64,000 nt of DNA, taken from the NCBI GenBank assembly GCA_964496575.1, contig CAZCAC010000042.1, positions 1 to 64,000 of the forward strand, read 5' to 3'. This document shows, one piece after another, positions 40,050-49,608 of this stretch. The notes under the pieces are model-generated. The model had not been told where the DNA came from and made no database searches. It saw only the letters and a program-made list of their open reading frames with translations. Every line of letters starts with the position of its first letter. Position 1 is the stretch's first letter. Origin of the DNA: CAZCAC01 sp964496575. Lineage in GTDB: Bacteria > Planctomycetota > UBA1135 > GCA-002686595. Position numbers and translations under genes: made by a program.

Positions 40050-40364
40050 CTGGCGAAACCCCCGATGGGCGGGGCGGTAGAGGGGGTCCCGCCGGAGGGG
40101 AAGTCCCCTCCGACCGAGAGGCCACCCCGCCTCCCCCACCCGCGCGGTTTCCCGCGGCGGGGAGTCGACGGTGGTTCGCGGAGATTCTCGGCCCTATACT
40201 CTGAACCCCTCCAGCCGCGAGGCGTTCACCTCCCCAGCAGGCCCGCAGAGGGCCCGATCGCCCTTTCCGGGCCCGTGAGGGCCCTTTCCGGGGCCGATCG
40301 ACCGCCGCCGAACACCGGAAAGCACCGATTCCTCGCCTCTCGCCCACTTCGAGGCGCTCCTGTC
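40031..40364. other. 334-bp intergenic region with promoter-like box and GC hairpins
   Basis: The region holds the palindrome, then TATACT at 40195-40200 as a -10 candidate without an obvious -35. A structured leader follows with direct repeats of GCCCTTTCCGGG around 40260-40290. If transcription starts just after TATACT, the toroid-protein mRNA has a leader of about 155 bases. No open frame is supported. Confidence 0.45.
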
Positions 40365-41918
40365 ATGGACGAATTCAACGAAATCCGCATCGAGAGCACC
40401 CTTCCCAAGTCCTGGGAAGAGGAAACCACCTTCAACGACATCCTGTACGACTGGATGGGCCGAGCCCCCTGGCTGGCGATCTCCGCGGTGGCGCACGTGA
40501 TGGTGTTCCTGCTGCTGGCGGTCATCCCCTGGGGCATCTTCGGCGGGGGCGGTGACGCCGAGATCAACGCGAACCTCGAGAAGCCCCCGGAGGACCTCTT
40601 CGAGGATCCCGAGGAAGAGGAAGAGGAGGAGATCGAGGAAGAGGAGCCGATCGAGGAGCCGGTCCTCAAGGACGCCGAGATCTCGGACCACAACGAGACC
40701 GACGAGGACCAGGACTTCGAGAGCTCCGAGGGTGACCCCGACTTCCTCTCCGACTCCCCCTTCGACGACAAGGCCTTCAACGACATCATCGGCATCGGCG
40801 GCGGCGCCGGCGGCAAGTTCGGCGGGCGCTTCGGCGGGCGCCGCAACCTGCGCGCGGCGGGCGGCTCCGGTACCGAGCAGGCGCTGAAGGACGGCCTCGA
40901 GTGGCTGGCCAACCACCAGGACGAGGACGGCAAGTGGGACTGCGACGAGTTCATGAAGCACGACCCCGTGAACGACGCGTGTGAAGGGCCCGGGCAGCCC
41001 GAGCACGACGTCGGAGTCACCGGATTGGCGCTGCTGGCCTTCCTCGGCGACGGGCACACCACCCGCCAGGGCCTCTACAAGGAGAAGGTCACGCGCGGCA
41101 TCAAGTGGATGCGCGAGCAGCAGGACTTCGAGAGCGGCCTGATCGGCGACAAGATCGGCCACTCCTACATGTACAACCACGGCATCGCCACCCTGGCGCT
41201 GTGCGAGGCGTACTACTTCTCAAAGTCGCCGCTGATCCGCGGCACGGCACAGAAGGCAGTCAACTTCATCACCACCGCGCGGAACCCCTACGGCGTGTGG
41301 CGCTACGAATCGCCGCCCGTGGGTGACAACGACTCCTCCGTGACGGGTTGGATGGTCTTCGCCCTCAAGTCCGCGGAAGAGGCGGGGCTGAAGATCGATA
41401 CGGCCGCGTTCACCGACTCGATCTCCTGGTTCGACGAGGTCACCGACCGCGCCACCGGACGGGTCGGCTACGACTCGGTGGGTTCCGCTTCCTCGCGGGT
41501 GCCCGGCGTCAACGACAACTTCCCCGTCGACAAGACCGAGTGCATGACCGCGGTTGGCCTGCTCTGCCGCTTCTTCCTCGGCCAGGACCCGGCGGATGAA
41601 GACATGATGACCAAGCACGCCGACCTGATCATGAAGTCGCTCCCCGAGTGGGACCCCGACGGCCTGACCAACGACGTCTACTACTGGTACTACGGCTCCT
41701 ACGCGATGTACCAGATGGGTGGCAAGCACTGGAAGGCGTGGAACAAGTCGATGAAGAAGGCGGTCCTCGACTCCCAGCGCAAGGACGGCGCGTCCAAGGG
41801 CTCGTGGGACAACATCGGCCCGTGGGGCTTCTCCGGCGGCCGGGTCTACTCGACGGCCTCCTGCGTGCTCTGCCTCGAGGTCTACTTCCGCTACTCGAAG
41901 GTCCTCGGCGCCCGGTGA
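40365..41918 (+). CDS. Membrane-anchored prenyltransferase/squalene-oxidase-repeat-like (alpha-toroid) protein
   Basis: The 517-residue protein has a cytosolic tail, one membrane helix near residues 38-60 (LAISAVAHVMVFLLLAVIPW), and a long acidic Glu/Asp linker (residues 70-115), a pattern resembling TonB-type anchors. A Gly-rich hinge follows near residue 150. From about residue 168 it has repeated helical hairpins (ALKDGLEWLANHQDEDGKWD, VTGLALLAFLGDG, TLALCEAYYFS, TGWMVFALKSA, TAVGLLCRFFLG), the pattern of prenyltransferase/squalene-cyclase toroids. The DxDD-type acid motif of true cyclases is not seen. Such proteins are abundant in Planctomycetota and their role is unknown. The gene precedes the DUF1570 gene by four bases, so both are probably co-transcribed. 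Confidence 0.87.
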   Translation: MDEFNEIRIESTLPKSWEEETTFNDILYDWMGRAPWLAISAVAHVMVFLLLAVIPWGIFGGGGDAEINANLEKPPEDLFEDPEEEEEEEIEEEEPIEEPVLKDAEISDHNETDEDQDFESSEGDPDFLSDSPFDDKAFNDIIGIGGGAGGKFGGRFGGRRNLRAAGGSGTEQALKDGLEWLANHQDEDGKWDCDEFMKHDPVNDACEGPGQPEHDVGVTGLALLAFLGDGHTTRQGLYKEKVTRGIKWMREQQDFESGLIGDKIGHSYMYNHGIATLALCEAYYFSKSPLIRGTAQKAVNFITTARNPYGVWRYESPPVGDNDSSVTGWMVFALKSAEEAGLKIDTAAFTDSISWFDEVTDRATGRVGYDSVGSASSRVPGVNDNFPVDKTECMTAVGLLCRFFLGQDPADEDMMTKHADLIMKSLPEWDPDGLTNDVYYWYYGSYAMYQMGGKHWKAWNKSMKKAVLDSQRKDGASKGSWDNIGPWGFSGGRVYSTASCVLCLEVYFRYSKVLGAR

Positions 41919-41922
41919 GCCC

Positions 41923-44061
41923 TTGCGCTCCGGCGTGACCTGGAAGACATCAACCGCGAAAGGGTGGCTGCTCTCGGCAGCCGCCCTTTCGGCGTTTCTC
42001 GCCCTGGCCCCGATCGGCTCCGCGCAGGTGGAGGTCGACGCGCAGCGGGTTGCCTTCGAGCGAGAGCTCGAGCGGGTGCGCAAGAAGATGGAGCAGGGGG
42101 ACTGGAAGGTCGCCCGCAAACGGCTGGAGAGCGCGCTGGGAGAGCACGCCGAAGCGCCCTACGTCTTCGCCCACCTCGGCGAGATCGAGCTGGCCCTCAA
42201 GCGTTGTGAGTTCTGGAAGGATCGCCCCGAACCCGACATCTCGGGCCTCCTGAAGGGAGAGCTCCGCTCCTCCGACCGGCGCACCGGCCGCATCGAGCTG
42301 CACTACGAGAAGGACAGACCCCACGACTTCCAGCGCGCGGGGATGGCCACCCTCCTGCCGATCGAGTTCTCCGGGCCCTACAAGATCGAGTCCAGCGAGG
42401 GGACCAGCCCCACGCTGCTGGTCTGCTGCCGGGGGCAGGAGTCGATCCAGGTCTCCTTCGGCCGGGTGTTCCACCTGGGCATCAACAACCCCGCCCACAA
42501 GAAACCGACGCAGCGCTGGGTGAAGATCATCAGCAACCTGCGCGGCCGCGACGGGAAGATCGAGCGGAAGCTGAAGGAGAAGGACTTCACCTCCAAGCGC
42601 GGCCTCGACAAGGAGATCTTCGAGGTTCGGGTGACCGGCAACCAGGTGAGGGCGTACTTCAACGGCAAGAGCCTGCTCAGCGCGGCGAAGCCGCGCGATC
42701 TCTGGGGCTCGATCGCCGTGACCGCCGGCGGGCCCTACAACACGCTGGACATCGAAGGGGTCGCCACGGGCTGGCTCCAGCGGAAGGTGGACGAGTCCTT
42801 CCGCGACGAGTGGACCGAGTTCGAGAGGAGCTGGGTCCTGGCCGACCACGTTCCCGCCTGGCTCGCCGAGAAGGTGAGGGAAGACCCGACACCTCTCGAC
42901 ACCGCGACGGAAACCCATGGACTTCCCGCGGAGGCCTCGAAGGGAGACGTCAGGAAGTGGAACCGCGCCGTCGCGCAGATCGACCGGGGGCGCTACGACC
43001 TCGCCTTGCGGGCGATGGACGAGCTGACCGAGAAGGGGCTCGAGTGCGGACAGGTGATCCGCCTGCGAGCCGTCGCCCTCCGCGGGCTGCGCCGCAGCGC
43101 AGAGGCGCTGGAGCTTCTCTTCCGGTGTGTCGAGCGCTATCCCGATCTCCACCAGGCCCGACACGACCTGGCGCGGACGCTCCTGGTCAACGGTCGCTTC
43201 GAGGAGGCGCTGACCGTCGTCGCCGACGCGATCGAGGCGGGAGCTCCACCGATGGGCCTGCAACCCATCTCGATCACCGCCAACAAGGCGCTGCACGGCC
43301 CCGCCTGGAGCGGCAAGTCGGTGTACTCCTCGCGCCACTACACGGTGAGCTCCGACCTCTCCGAGGCGATCTGCCGAACCGTGGCCCTCGAGCTGGAAGA
43401 GACCTTCCGCCACGTCTCCCGGCGCCTGGGTTTCGGCGAGCACGTGGAAGGCAAGAAGTTCCAGGTCTACGTCTTCTCGGGGGAGGCGAGCTATCTCGAC
43501 TACATCGAGGACGTCTTCGAGGGTCGGGGAGACAACACGTTGGGGATGTACTCCTTCTACCTGAAGCAGCTCCTGGTGCTCGACTCCCCGCGCCGGGCGG
43601 ACTTCATGCACACCGTGCGGCACGAGGGCTTCCACCAGTTCCTCGACGCCCAGCTGGAGACTCCACCGATCTGGTTGAACGAAGGGCTGGCGGAGTACTT
43701 CGCCGCCGCGCGCACCGACACGTCCTGGCGCGACGGCAAGCTGGAGCGCCGCCGGCTGGAGGTTCTGCGCACCCCCCGCCCGGGGCGCTCGAAGCTGGAG
43801 CAACGCCTCACCCCCCTCTCCGCATTCCTCCACCTGGAGTCCGGGGCCTTCATGCGGAACGCGAGCTACAACTACGCCCAGGCGTGGGCCTTCGTCCACT
43901 TCCTCCGGCACACCAGCCGTGAGAACCGAACGCGCTTCGACTCCTTGATCGAGAGTCTGCGGGCGGGAGTGGCCAACCGGAAAGCGATCGAGTCGGCTTT
44001 CGAGGGGTGCGATCTGGACGAGCTCGACGTGGAGTTCAGGGAGTACGTGGAAGGGCTGTGA
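41923..44061 (+). CDS. DUF1570-like secreted protein with an HExxH zinc-peptidase motif
   Basis: The 712-residue protein starts with a signal peptide (WLLSAAALSAFLALAPIGS). A helical TPR-like part includes ARKRLESALGEH and EALTVVADAIEAG. A central concanavalin-like beta-domain lies near residues 130-280. The C-terminal domain carries HEGFHQFLD at residues 567-575, followed by LNEGLAEYF, the HExxH...E pattern of gluzincin-type metallopeptidases that defines DUF1570 in planctomycetes. Translation from TTG at 41923 or GTG at 41935 is possible; neither has a strong ribosome site, so translational coupling to the toroid gene four bases upstream is likely. The substrate is unknown. Confidence 0.85.
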   Translation: MRSGVTWKTSTAKGWLLSAAALSAFLALAPIGSAQVEVDAQRVAFERELERVRKKMEQGDWKVARKRLESALGEHAEAPYVFAHLGEIELALKRCEFWKDRPEPDISGLLKGELRSSDRRTGRIELHYEKDRPHDFQRAGMATLLPIEFSGPYKIESSEGTSPTLLVCCRGQESIQVSFGRVFHLGINNPAHKKPTQRWVKIISNLRGRDGKIERKLKEKDFTSKRGLDKEIFEVRVTGNQVRAYFNGKSLLSAAKPRDLWGSIAVTAGGPYNTLDIEGVATGWLQRKVDESFRDEWTEFERSWVLADHVPAWLAEKVREDPTPLDTATETHGLPAEASKGDVRKWNRAVAQIDRGRYDLALRAMDELTEKGLECGQVIRLRAVALRGLRRSAEALELLFRCVERYPDLHQARHDLARTLLVNGRFEEALTVVADAIEAGAPPMGLQPISITANKALHGPAWSGKSVYSSRHYTVSSDLSEAICRTVALELEETFRHVSRRLGFGEHVEGKKFQVYVFSGEASYLDYIEDVFEGRGDNTLGMYSFYLKQLLVLDSPRRADFMHTVRHEGFHQFLDAQLETPPIWLNEGLAEYFAAARTDTSWRDGKLERRRLEVLRTPRPGRSKLEQRLTPLSAFLHLESGAFMRNASYNYAQAWAFVHFLRHTSRENRTRFDSLIESLRAGVANRKAIESAFEGCDLDELDVEFREYVEGL

Positions 44062-44067
44062 TCGACC

Positions 44068-44169
44068 GGGGCGCAGAGGAAGCAGAGATCGCGGCGTTTC
44101 AGCGCCGAGCTCGCCGAGGAGGAGGAACTCTGCGCTGAAACGCCGCGATCTCAGCTTCCTCCGCGTCCC
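44068..44169. repeat. Long inverted repeat (29-bp core stem, ~37 bp with imperfections)
   Basis: Bases 44077-44105 pair with 44132-44160 with one mismatch. Pairing continues outward to about 44068 and 44169 with one further mismatch and a wobble. The 26-base loop is GA-rich. It sits six bases after the DUF1570 stop and can only be a very stable hairpin. A second hairpin (44167-44191) with an A6 loop follows. Together they may terminate transcription or be an extragenic palindromic repeat. Confidence 0.8.
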
Positions 44170-44191
44170 GACCAAAAAACGGCCCGTCGGG
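44167..44191 (+). terminator. A-rich-loop hairpin upstream of the TauE/SafE gene
   Basis: CCCGAC pairs with GTCGGG around CAAAAAACGGCCC. It is close in design to the hairpin at 33553-33580. It follows the long inverted repeat, ends the DUF1570 unit and leaves 40 bp to the next ATG. Confidence 0.4.
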
Positions 44192-44231
44192 TATGGCGCG
44201 CACCGGTCGGGGCCGATAAACCCCTTCGACC

Positions 44232-45248
44232 ATGTCCCTGCCCCGAACCACCCGCGCCGCGCTGGCGATCGTGCTCTCGATCGTCTGGATCACCTGGCTC
44301 GTCCTGATGAGCGCCGGGGATCGGTGGCACCTGTTCGCGGACAACTGGTTCATGTCGGCGACGATGGCGGGCGGCTCGTTCATCGCCGGGGCGACCAGTG
44401 AAGGCGGGGGTGCGGTGGCCTTCCCGGTGATGACCCTGGGCTTCGGCATCCCGCCGTCGACGGCGCGGGACTTCTCGCTGATGATCCAGGCGGTGGGGAT
44501 GATCGCGGCGGGATTCACCATCCTCTACACGCGGATCCGGGTGGAGAAGCACGCGCTGCTCTTCTCCAGCCTCGGCGGCGCGATCGGGGTGATCCTCGGG
44601 CTGGAGTACGTCGCGCCGCTCCTGACGCCGGCGTTCGCGAAGATGTTCTTCACCGCCACCTGGCTCTCCTTCGCGTTCGCGCTGTACTGGGTCAACCGCT
44701 ACCACGACCGCGAGGTCCACCTGACGATCACCCACTTCCTGCCTCGCCACGCGGTGCTGCTCGTCGGGACCGGGATCATCGGGGGCGTGGTGACCTCGAT
44801 CACCGGCAGCGGGCTGGACATCACCACGTTCGCGCTGCTCGTCCTGCGCCTGCGCATCTCGGAGAAGATCGCCACGCCCACGTCGGTGGTGCTGATGGGG
44901 ATCAACGCCCTGGTAGCCGCCCTCTGGCAAGGTGGGGTGCGCGGAGCCCTCGCCCCCGAAGCGTGGAACTACTGGTGGGTCTGCGTGCCGATCGTGGTCG
45001 TCGGAGCTCCCTTCGGGGCGCGCTTCATCCGCAATCGCTCCCGACTCTTCATCGCCTCGATCCTCTACGCCTCGATCCTCATCCAGTCGGTCGCCGCCCT
45101 CCTGATCGTGCCCCAGACGGGCCGATTGCTCCTCTTCAGTGGCGCGATCTTCACCGCCGGCATCCTCTTCTTCCGGCACATGGCCAACCGCGGCGTGCGG
45201 CGGCTGGACTGGCTGGCCGAGAGGGGGCACACTCGGCGCGACGCGTGA
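44232..45248 (+). CDS. TauE/SafE family membrane permease
   Basis: The 338-residue protein has about eight hydrophobic spans. It also has the family repeats: SFIAGATSEGGGAVAFPVMT near residue 48 and IIGGVVTSITGSGLDITTFA near residue 182, each a Gly-rich transmembrane hairpin. TauE/SafE proteins move sulfite, sulfoacetate or other organic anions out of or into the cell; which applies here is unknown. GATAAA at 44215-44220 lies eleven bases before the ATG and there is no Shine-Dalgarno site, so a very short leader is possible. It is followed after seven bases by the phosphodiesterase-like gene, with which it forms an operon. Confidence 0.9.
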   Translation: MSLPRTTRAALAIVLSIVWITWLVLMSAGDRWHLFADNWFMSATMAGGSFIAGATSEGGGAVAFPVMTLGFGIPPSTARDFSLMIQAVGMIAAGFTILYTRIRVEKHALLFSSLGGAIGVILGLEYVAPLLTPAFAKMFFTATWLSFAFALYWVNRYHDREVHLTITHFLPRHAVLLVGTGIIGGVVTSITGSGLDITTFALLVLRLRISEKIATPTSVVLMGINALVAALWQGGVRGALAPEAWNYWWVCVPIVVVGAPFGARFIRNRSRLFIASILYASILIQSVAALLIVPQTGRLLLFSGAIFTAGILFFRHMANRGVRRLDWLAERGHTRRDA

Positions 45249-45255
45249 GGGGAAG

Positions 45256-46644
45256 ATGAGCTCGGTCCTGCTCCTGAACCTGGTCGGTCTGACGCCGCGC
45301 CTCGTCGGTGAACACACGCCCCACCTGCGCGCTTTCGCCGAGGAGGGGGCGCTGGCGCCGATGAGCGCGGTGCTGCCGGCGGTGACCTGCAGCGCGCAGG
45401 CGACGATGCTGACCGGGCTCCAGCCCGACGAGCACGGCGCGGTGGGCAACGGCTGGCTCGACCCGGAGACGATGGAGCCGAAGCTCTGGCGCCAGTCGAA
45501 CCGGGTGGTCGCCGGCGAGAAGCTCTACGAGCGCGCCGCCCGCGAGCTCGCGGAGTTCCGCTGCGCCAAGCTGTTCTGGTGGTGGAACATGGGCGCACGC
45601 GTCGACTGGTCGGTCACGCCCCGCCCCTTCTACTGCGCGGACGGCCTGAAGGTCCTGGCGATCTACTCCTCCCCGACCGAGTACGGCGCCGACCTCGAAC
45701 AGGCGCTCGGGCCCTTCCCCTTCTTCGAGTTCTGGGGCCCCCGGTCGGGACTCGCCTCCAGCCGCTGGATCACCGATGCGACGCTGCGGACGCTGGAGGA
45801 ACGGCGGCCCGAGCTGACCCTCGCCTACCTCCCCCACCTCGACTACGACTTCCAGCGCCACGGGCCCGACGATCCCCGCTCGATCCAGGCGCTGGGCGAG
45901 CTCGACCGGCTCTTCGGCGAGCTGTGGGACGCCGCCCGACGCCTCTCGATCGAGGTGGTCGCGGTCAGCGAGTACGGCATCACCGCGGTCGACACCCCGG
46001 TGGACATCAACCGGGCCTTGCGGCGCGCCGGGTTGCTGCGGGTCCGCGAGTCACCCCGAGGCGAGGAGCTCGATCCCTTCGCCAGCCGGGCCTTCGCAGT
46101 GGTCGACCATCAGCTCGCACACGTCTACACCGAGGGCCTTGATTCCACCGAGGCGGCCGCCGAGACGCTGCGCGACCTGCCGGGGGTCGAGCGCCTCTGG
46201 ATCGGCGACGAGCGCGCCGAGGTGCACCTCGATCATCCGCGCGCCGGCGAGATCATCGCCCTCGCCGAGCCGCGAGCCTGGTTCACCTACTACTACTGGC
46301 TCGAGCCGGGAGCGAGGCCCGACTTCGCCCCCACCGTCGACATCCACTCCAAGCCGGGGTACGACCCGTGTGAGCTGTTCGTCGACCCCGACCTGAAGCT
46401 GCCCCTGCTGCGGGTCATGCGACGCCTCGGCGCCAAGAAACTGGGCATGCGCTATCTGATGGACCTGATCCCGACGGATCCGACGCTGGTCCGCGGCAGC
46501 CACGGGCGCCTTCCCGCCGATCCCCTCGACGGACCGGTATTCCTCGCTTCCCGTCCCCTGGACGAGGTCGGCGGGGAACCCGGGGACGAGCCCGTCGCGA
46601 TGACCTCGGTCCCCGAGCGGGTGCTGGCGCTCCTGAAGCGCTGA
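45256..46644 (+). CDS. Type I phosphodiesterase/nucleotide pyrophosphatase-like (alkaline phosphatase superfamily) protein
   Basis: The 462-residue protein has the superfamily's nucleophile region AVTCSAQATMLTGLQPDEHG (Thr/Ser nucleophile candidates), then LPHLDYDFQRHGPDD with Asp and His metal ligands, and a further acidic His motif in DHQLAHVY. The usual DHG motif is replaced by SEYGI, so one metal ligand may differ. Family members hydrolyse phosphodiesters, with no signal peptide here, so it acts in the cytoplasm. The start is set at the ATG at 45256, eight bases after the TauE/SafE stop, with AGGGGA just upstream. A longer frame from 45139 lies within the permease gene. The substrate is unknown. 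Confidence 0.85.
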   Translation: MSSVLLLNLVGLTPRLVGEHTPHLRAFAEEGALAPMSAVLPAVTCSAQATMLTGLQPDEHGAVGNGWLDPETMEPKLWRQSNRVVAGEKLYERAARELAEFRCAKLFWWWNMGARVDWSVTPRPFYCADGLKVLAIYSSPTEYGADLEQALGPFPFFEFWGPRSGLASSRWITDATLRTLEERRPELTLAYLPHLDYDFQRHGPDDPRSIQALGELDRLFGELWDAARRLSIEVVAVSEYGITAVDTPVDINRALRRAGLLRVRESPRGEELDPFASRAFAVVDHQLAHVYTEGLDSTEAAAETLRDLPGVERLWIGDERAEVHLDHPRAGEIIALAEPRAWFTYYYWLEPGARPDFAPTVDIHSKPGYDPCELFVDPDLKLPLLRVMRRLGAKKLGMRYLMDLIPTDPTLVRGSHGRLPADPLDGPVFLASRPLDEVGGEPGDEPVAMTSVPERVLALLKR

Positions 46645-47009
46645 ACGACTCGCTTCGGCGTGGACCCCACCGAGGGCGACCCGTTTTGCGACATCCTTCC
46701 GCGCGCACCTCTCGCCTCGTTCCGGGCGATATCGAAGTTCCTAGAAGGCGCTATTCATACCGGCCCGGGCGACTCTAAAATGATGTCTCTGCTCCGGTTC
46801 CCCTTCCTCCACCGGGGGCGCCGAGACCCAGCGGGCGCGACCACGACCCGGGTCGAGTCCGAGATCGAATTCAGCCTGTAACCGATACGACGAAGAGGAG
46901 ACGGCGGGATTGATCCCGCATGAGAACGAGAACGCCGACCGCCGGCCTCCCCCATCACCGCGGGAGGAGGCGCGGATGAGTCCGGTCTCGTCGAGAAGGT
47001 GAGGAAATC
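46645..47009. other. 365-bp intergenic region, probable promoter of the beta-propeller gene
   Basis: TAAAAT at 46776-46781 is the most -10-like hexamer, preceded by a GC-rich CCGGCCCGGGC. AGGTGAGGAAATC is the ribosome site for the ATG at 47010. Short frames inside have no support. Confidence 0.4.
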
Positions 47010-49580
47010 ATGCAAGCCGCAAGACGTGGGTGGTCCCCTGCGCTGATCACCGTCGCTTTCGGGCTCGGGGTCTGTACCCCTTTCGCCTCGGGACAGACGA
47101 CGGTCTACACCCTCGATTCGCACTTCGACCAGGGCGCCCTGCTCAACGTAAACCACGACGACCCGAACAATCACCAGCTCCAGCTCGACACGGAGGCGAC
47201 CCCGTTCCGCTTCCTCAACGTGGCGACGATCAACGGAGCCGGCCCTCGGGTGGGGACGATCGTACGAATCGACGTGGACACCGGCGAGGTGGTGGGCGAG
47301 TACCGCACCGCTCCCGACGGTCGACTATCGAACCCCTCGCGCACCACCGTCGATCTGTTCGGCAACGTGTGGGCGGGAAACCGGGACGAGCCGCTCCGCG
47401 AGACCGGCGATGGCTCGGTGGTCAAGGTGGGGCTGATCGTCGGCGGAACGCGCTGCGACGCCGGCGGGAATCCCGACCCGAACGGGCAGTACCTGAAGCC
47501 CCCCTTCGACTACTCCACCGCCGTCGACCGGGACGGTGACGGGCTGATCCGGACCTCCCGAGGTCTCGGGGACATTCTCGACTGGCCCAGCGGGACCGAC
47601 GGGGACGGCGGGCTCGCCGGCGGGCCCGCGCCGGTCGAGGACGCCCTCGACGAGTGCATCCTGATCTACCAGAGGACCGCGACGCGCCACATCCGTCACC
47701 TCTCGGTCGACGGACAGAGCGACATCTGGATCGGGGGATACAACAACGCGCCAACGAGCTTCGAGAAGCTCGACGGCAGTACCGGCACCATCCTCCACTA
47801 CTTCGACGCGCCGGGCTGCGGAGGCTACGGAGGCCTGGTCGACTCCAATGGCATCCTCTGGTCGGCGAGCAAGTACGAGGCGAGCCTTCTCCGGTACGAC
47901 CCCGACCACCCCTCGGGTGCCGTCTGCCTCCCGATCGACCACTCCTACGGCCTCGGCGTCGACCCCCAGGGTTTCATCTGGAACAGCCAGCGCGCCTCGC
48001 ACTCGATGGCCAAGGTGGCGCCGGACGGAACGATCGTGTTCAAGGACAAGGAGATCCCCGGCGCCAGCCACCTGCGAGGGGTCGCGGTGACCAGTGACGG
48101 CGACATCTGGGTCGCCGACTGCTACAACCACTCGGTGTACCGCCTCGACTCCAACGGGGACGTCATCGGCACGTCGATCCCCGTCGGCCTCCACCCCACC
48201 GGGATGGCGGTCGACAGCAATGGAAAGATCTGGGCCTGCTGCCAGGATTCCAGCAGCGCGCACCGGATCGATCCGGACCTGGGAACCAGCGGGGCCGTGG
48301 ACATGACCATCAACCTGACCCCCAACTCCCAGCCCTACAACTTCAGCGACATGACCGGGGCGGTGGCCTTCACCAACACGTTCGACGTGGGGTTCTGGGA
48401 GGTGATCCACGACGGGCTGGAAGACAATGCCGACTGGGGCATCATCCGCTGGAGCAGCACCGAGCCCCCGGGATCGGCGCTCGGGGTCGAAGCACGTGCG
48501 GCCAACAACCCCGCGAGCCTGTCGGGACTCGAGTTCACCCCCGTAGCGGACGGCATTCCCTTCGACCTGGTCGGCCGGTACATCGAGATCCGGGTCCGCT
48601 TCGACAAGGCCCAGCAGACCGAGGCCTCACCGGTCCTCTACGACCTCTCGATCAGCCGCGCGAGCGACTGCGTCGCGTCCAACCGGCGCCAGCCGGGCAG
48701 CCTGCTGCTCTTCCCCGAGTTCGACAACGTGAGCGGTCAGGTCACCGTGCTGACCACCACCAACGTCGGCGATGAAGAGGTGGACGTGGAGTTCGTGTAC
48801 ATCGACGCCGAGGACTGCCAGGAGTTCAACCGGACCGAGACCTTCACTGGCCATGACACGCTGACTCTCATCACCAACTTCCACAACCCGGGGATGGAGA
48901 TCGGCTACGTCTACGCGTTCGCCAAGGGCCCGGCCTCCGGCGAGCCGGTCGTGCACAACGGGCTCATCGGCCAGGTGATGCGCATCGATGGCATCATCTC
49001 GTTCGAGTACTCCGTCGATGCCGTGTCCTTCGAAGGCCTGGGCGACGGCACCAAGACCGACCTGGATGACGACGGAGTACGGGACCTCGACGGCGATGAG
49101 TACACGATGGCCCCCGGCTCCATCCTGGTGCCCCGGTTCATCGGCCAGCACGTCACGATGCCCGAGGATCAGCTCAGCCACCTGATCCTGATCGGTCTGA
49201 CCGGTGGTCCGCACTTCACCACCACCGTCGACTTCCTCATCTACAACGACAACGAGGAGTCCTTCTCCTCCGAGTACACGTTCTTCTGCTGGGACAAACC
49301 GAACCTCCTGGACATCTCGATGCTCTTCGAGAACGAGTTCCTGAAGATGAACACCGACCATGCCTCGGACGAAGTCCTCGGAGCGGACCACATCGAGACG
49401 GGGTGGTTCCGGGTCGATGGAGCTGTGGCCTCGTCGGTCGCACACTCGATCCCCGACCCGGCGATCTACGCGGTGTTGATCGATCGAGTCGGCGCCCGCG
49501 GAGCTTCCGACCTGCCCTTCGAGCTCTGCTCCCAGGACAACGGCGACCTGGTCGCCCAGGGCCTGCACGGCGATGACTGA
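47010..49580 (+). CDS. Secreted NHL/Vgb-like beta-propeller protein
   Basis: An 856-residue protein with a signal peptide (MQAARRGWSPALITVAFGLG ... FASGQ). Residues 60-430 contain repeated propeller blades of the NHL or streptogramin-lyase (Vgb) type: SVDGQSDIWIGGYN, LVDSNGILWSASKYEASLLR, GVDPQGFIWNSQRA, AVTSDGDIWVADCYNHSVYR and AVDSNGKIWACCQD. True Vgb catalytic His residues could not be verified, so lyase activity is not claimed. The C-terminal half is beta-rich (residues 560-850) and does not carry the WYRDP module. It is convergent with the five-module protein gene (28 bp between stops). Likely extracellular or outer membrane. Confidence 0.83.
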   Translation: MQAARRGWSPALITVAFGLGVCTPFASGQTTVYTLDSHFDQGALLNVNHDDPNNHQLQLDTEATPFRFLNVATINGAGPRVGTIVRIDVDTGEVVGEYRTAPDGRLSNPSRTTVDLFGNVWAGNRDEPLRETGDGSVVKVGLIVGGTRCDAGGNPDPNGQYLKPPFDYSTAVDRDGDGLIRTSRGLGDILDWPSGTDGDGGLAGGPAPVEDALDECILIYQRTATRHIRHLSVDGQSDIWIGGYNNAPTSFEKLDGSTGTILHYFDAPGCGGYGGLVDSNGILWSASKYEASLLRYDPDHPSGAVCLPIDHSYGLGVDPQGFIWNSQRASHSMAKVAPDGTIVFKDKEIPGASHLRGVAVTSDGDIWVADCYNHSVYRLDSNGDVIGTSIPVGLHPTGMAVDSNGKIWACCQDSSSAHRIDPDLGTSGAVDMTINLTPNSQPYNFSDMTGAVAFTNTFDVGFWEVIHDGLEDNADWGIIRWSSTEPPGSALGVEARAANNPASLSGLEFTPVADGIPFDLVGRYIEIRVRFDKAQQTEASPVLYDLSISRASDCVASNRRQPGSLLLFPEFDNVSGQVTVLTTTNVGDEEVDVEFVYIDAEDCQEFNRTETFTGHDTLTLITNFHNPGMEIGYVYAFAKGPASGEPVVHNGLIGQVMRIDGIISFEYSVDAVSFEGLGDGTKTDLDDDGVRDLDGDEYTMAPGSILVPRFIGQHVTMPEDQLSHLILIGLTGGPHFTTTVDFLIYNDNEESFSSEYTFFCWDKPNLLDISMLFENEFLKMNTDHASDEVLGADHIETGWFRVDGAVASSVAHSIPDPAIYAVLIDRVGARGASDLPFELCSQDNGDLVAQGLHGDD

Positions 49581-49608
49581 GGGCTGATCAGCCCCGGTCG
49601 TATCCGAA

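Noticed and set aside
44699..45861. Minus-strand frames opposite the TauE/SafE and phosphodiesterase-like genes
   Set aside because: Antisense shadows of genes with clear family motifs.
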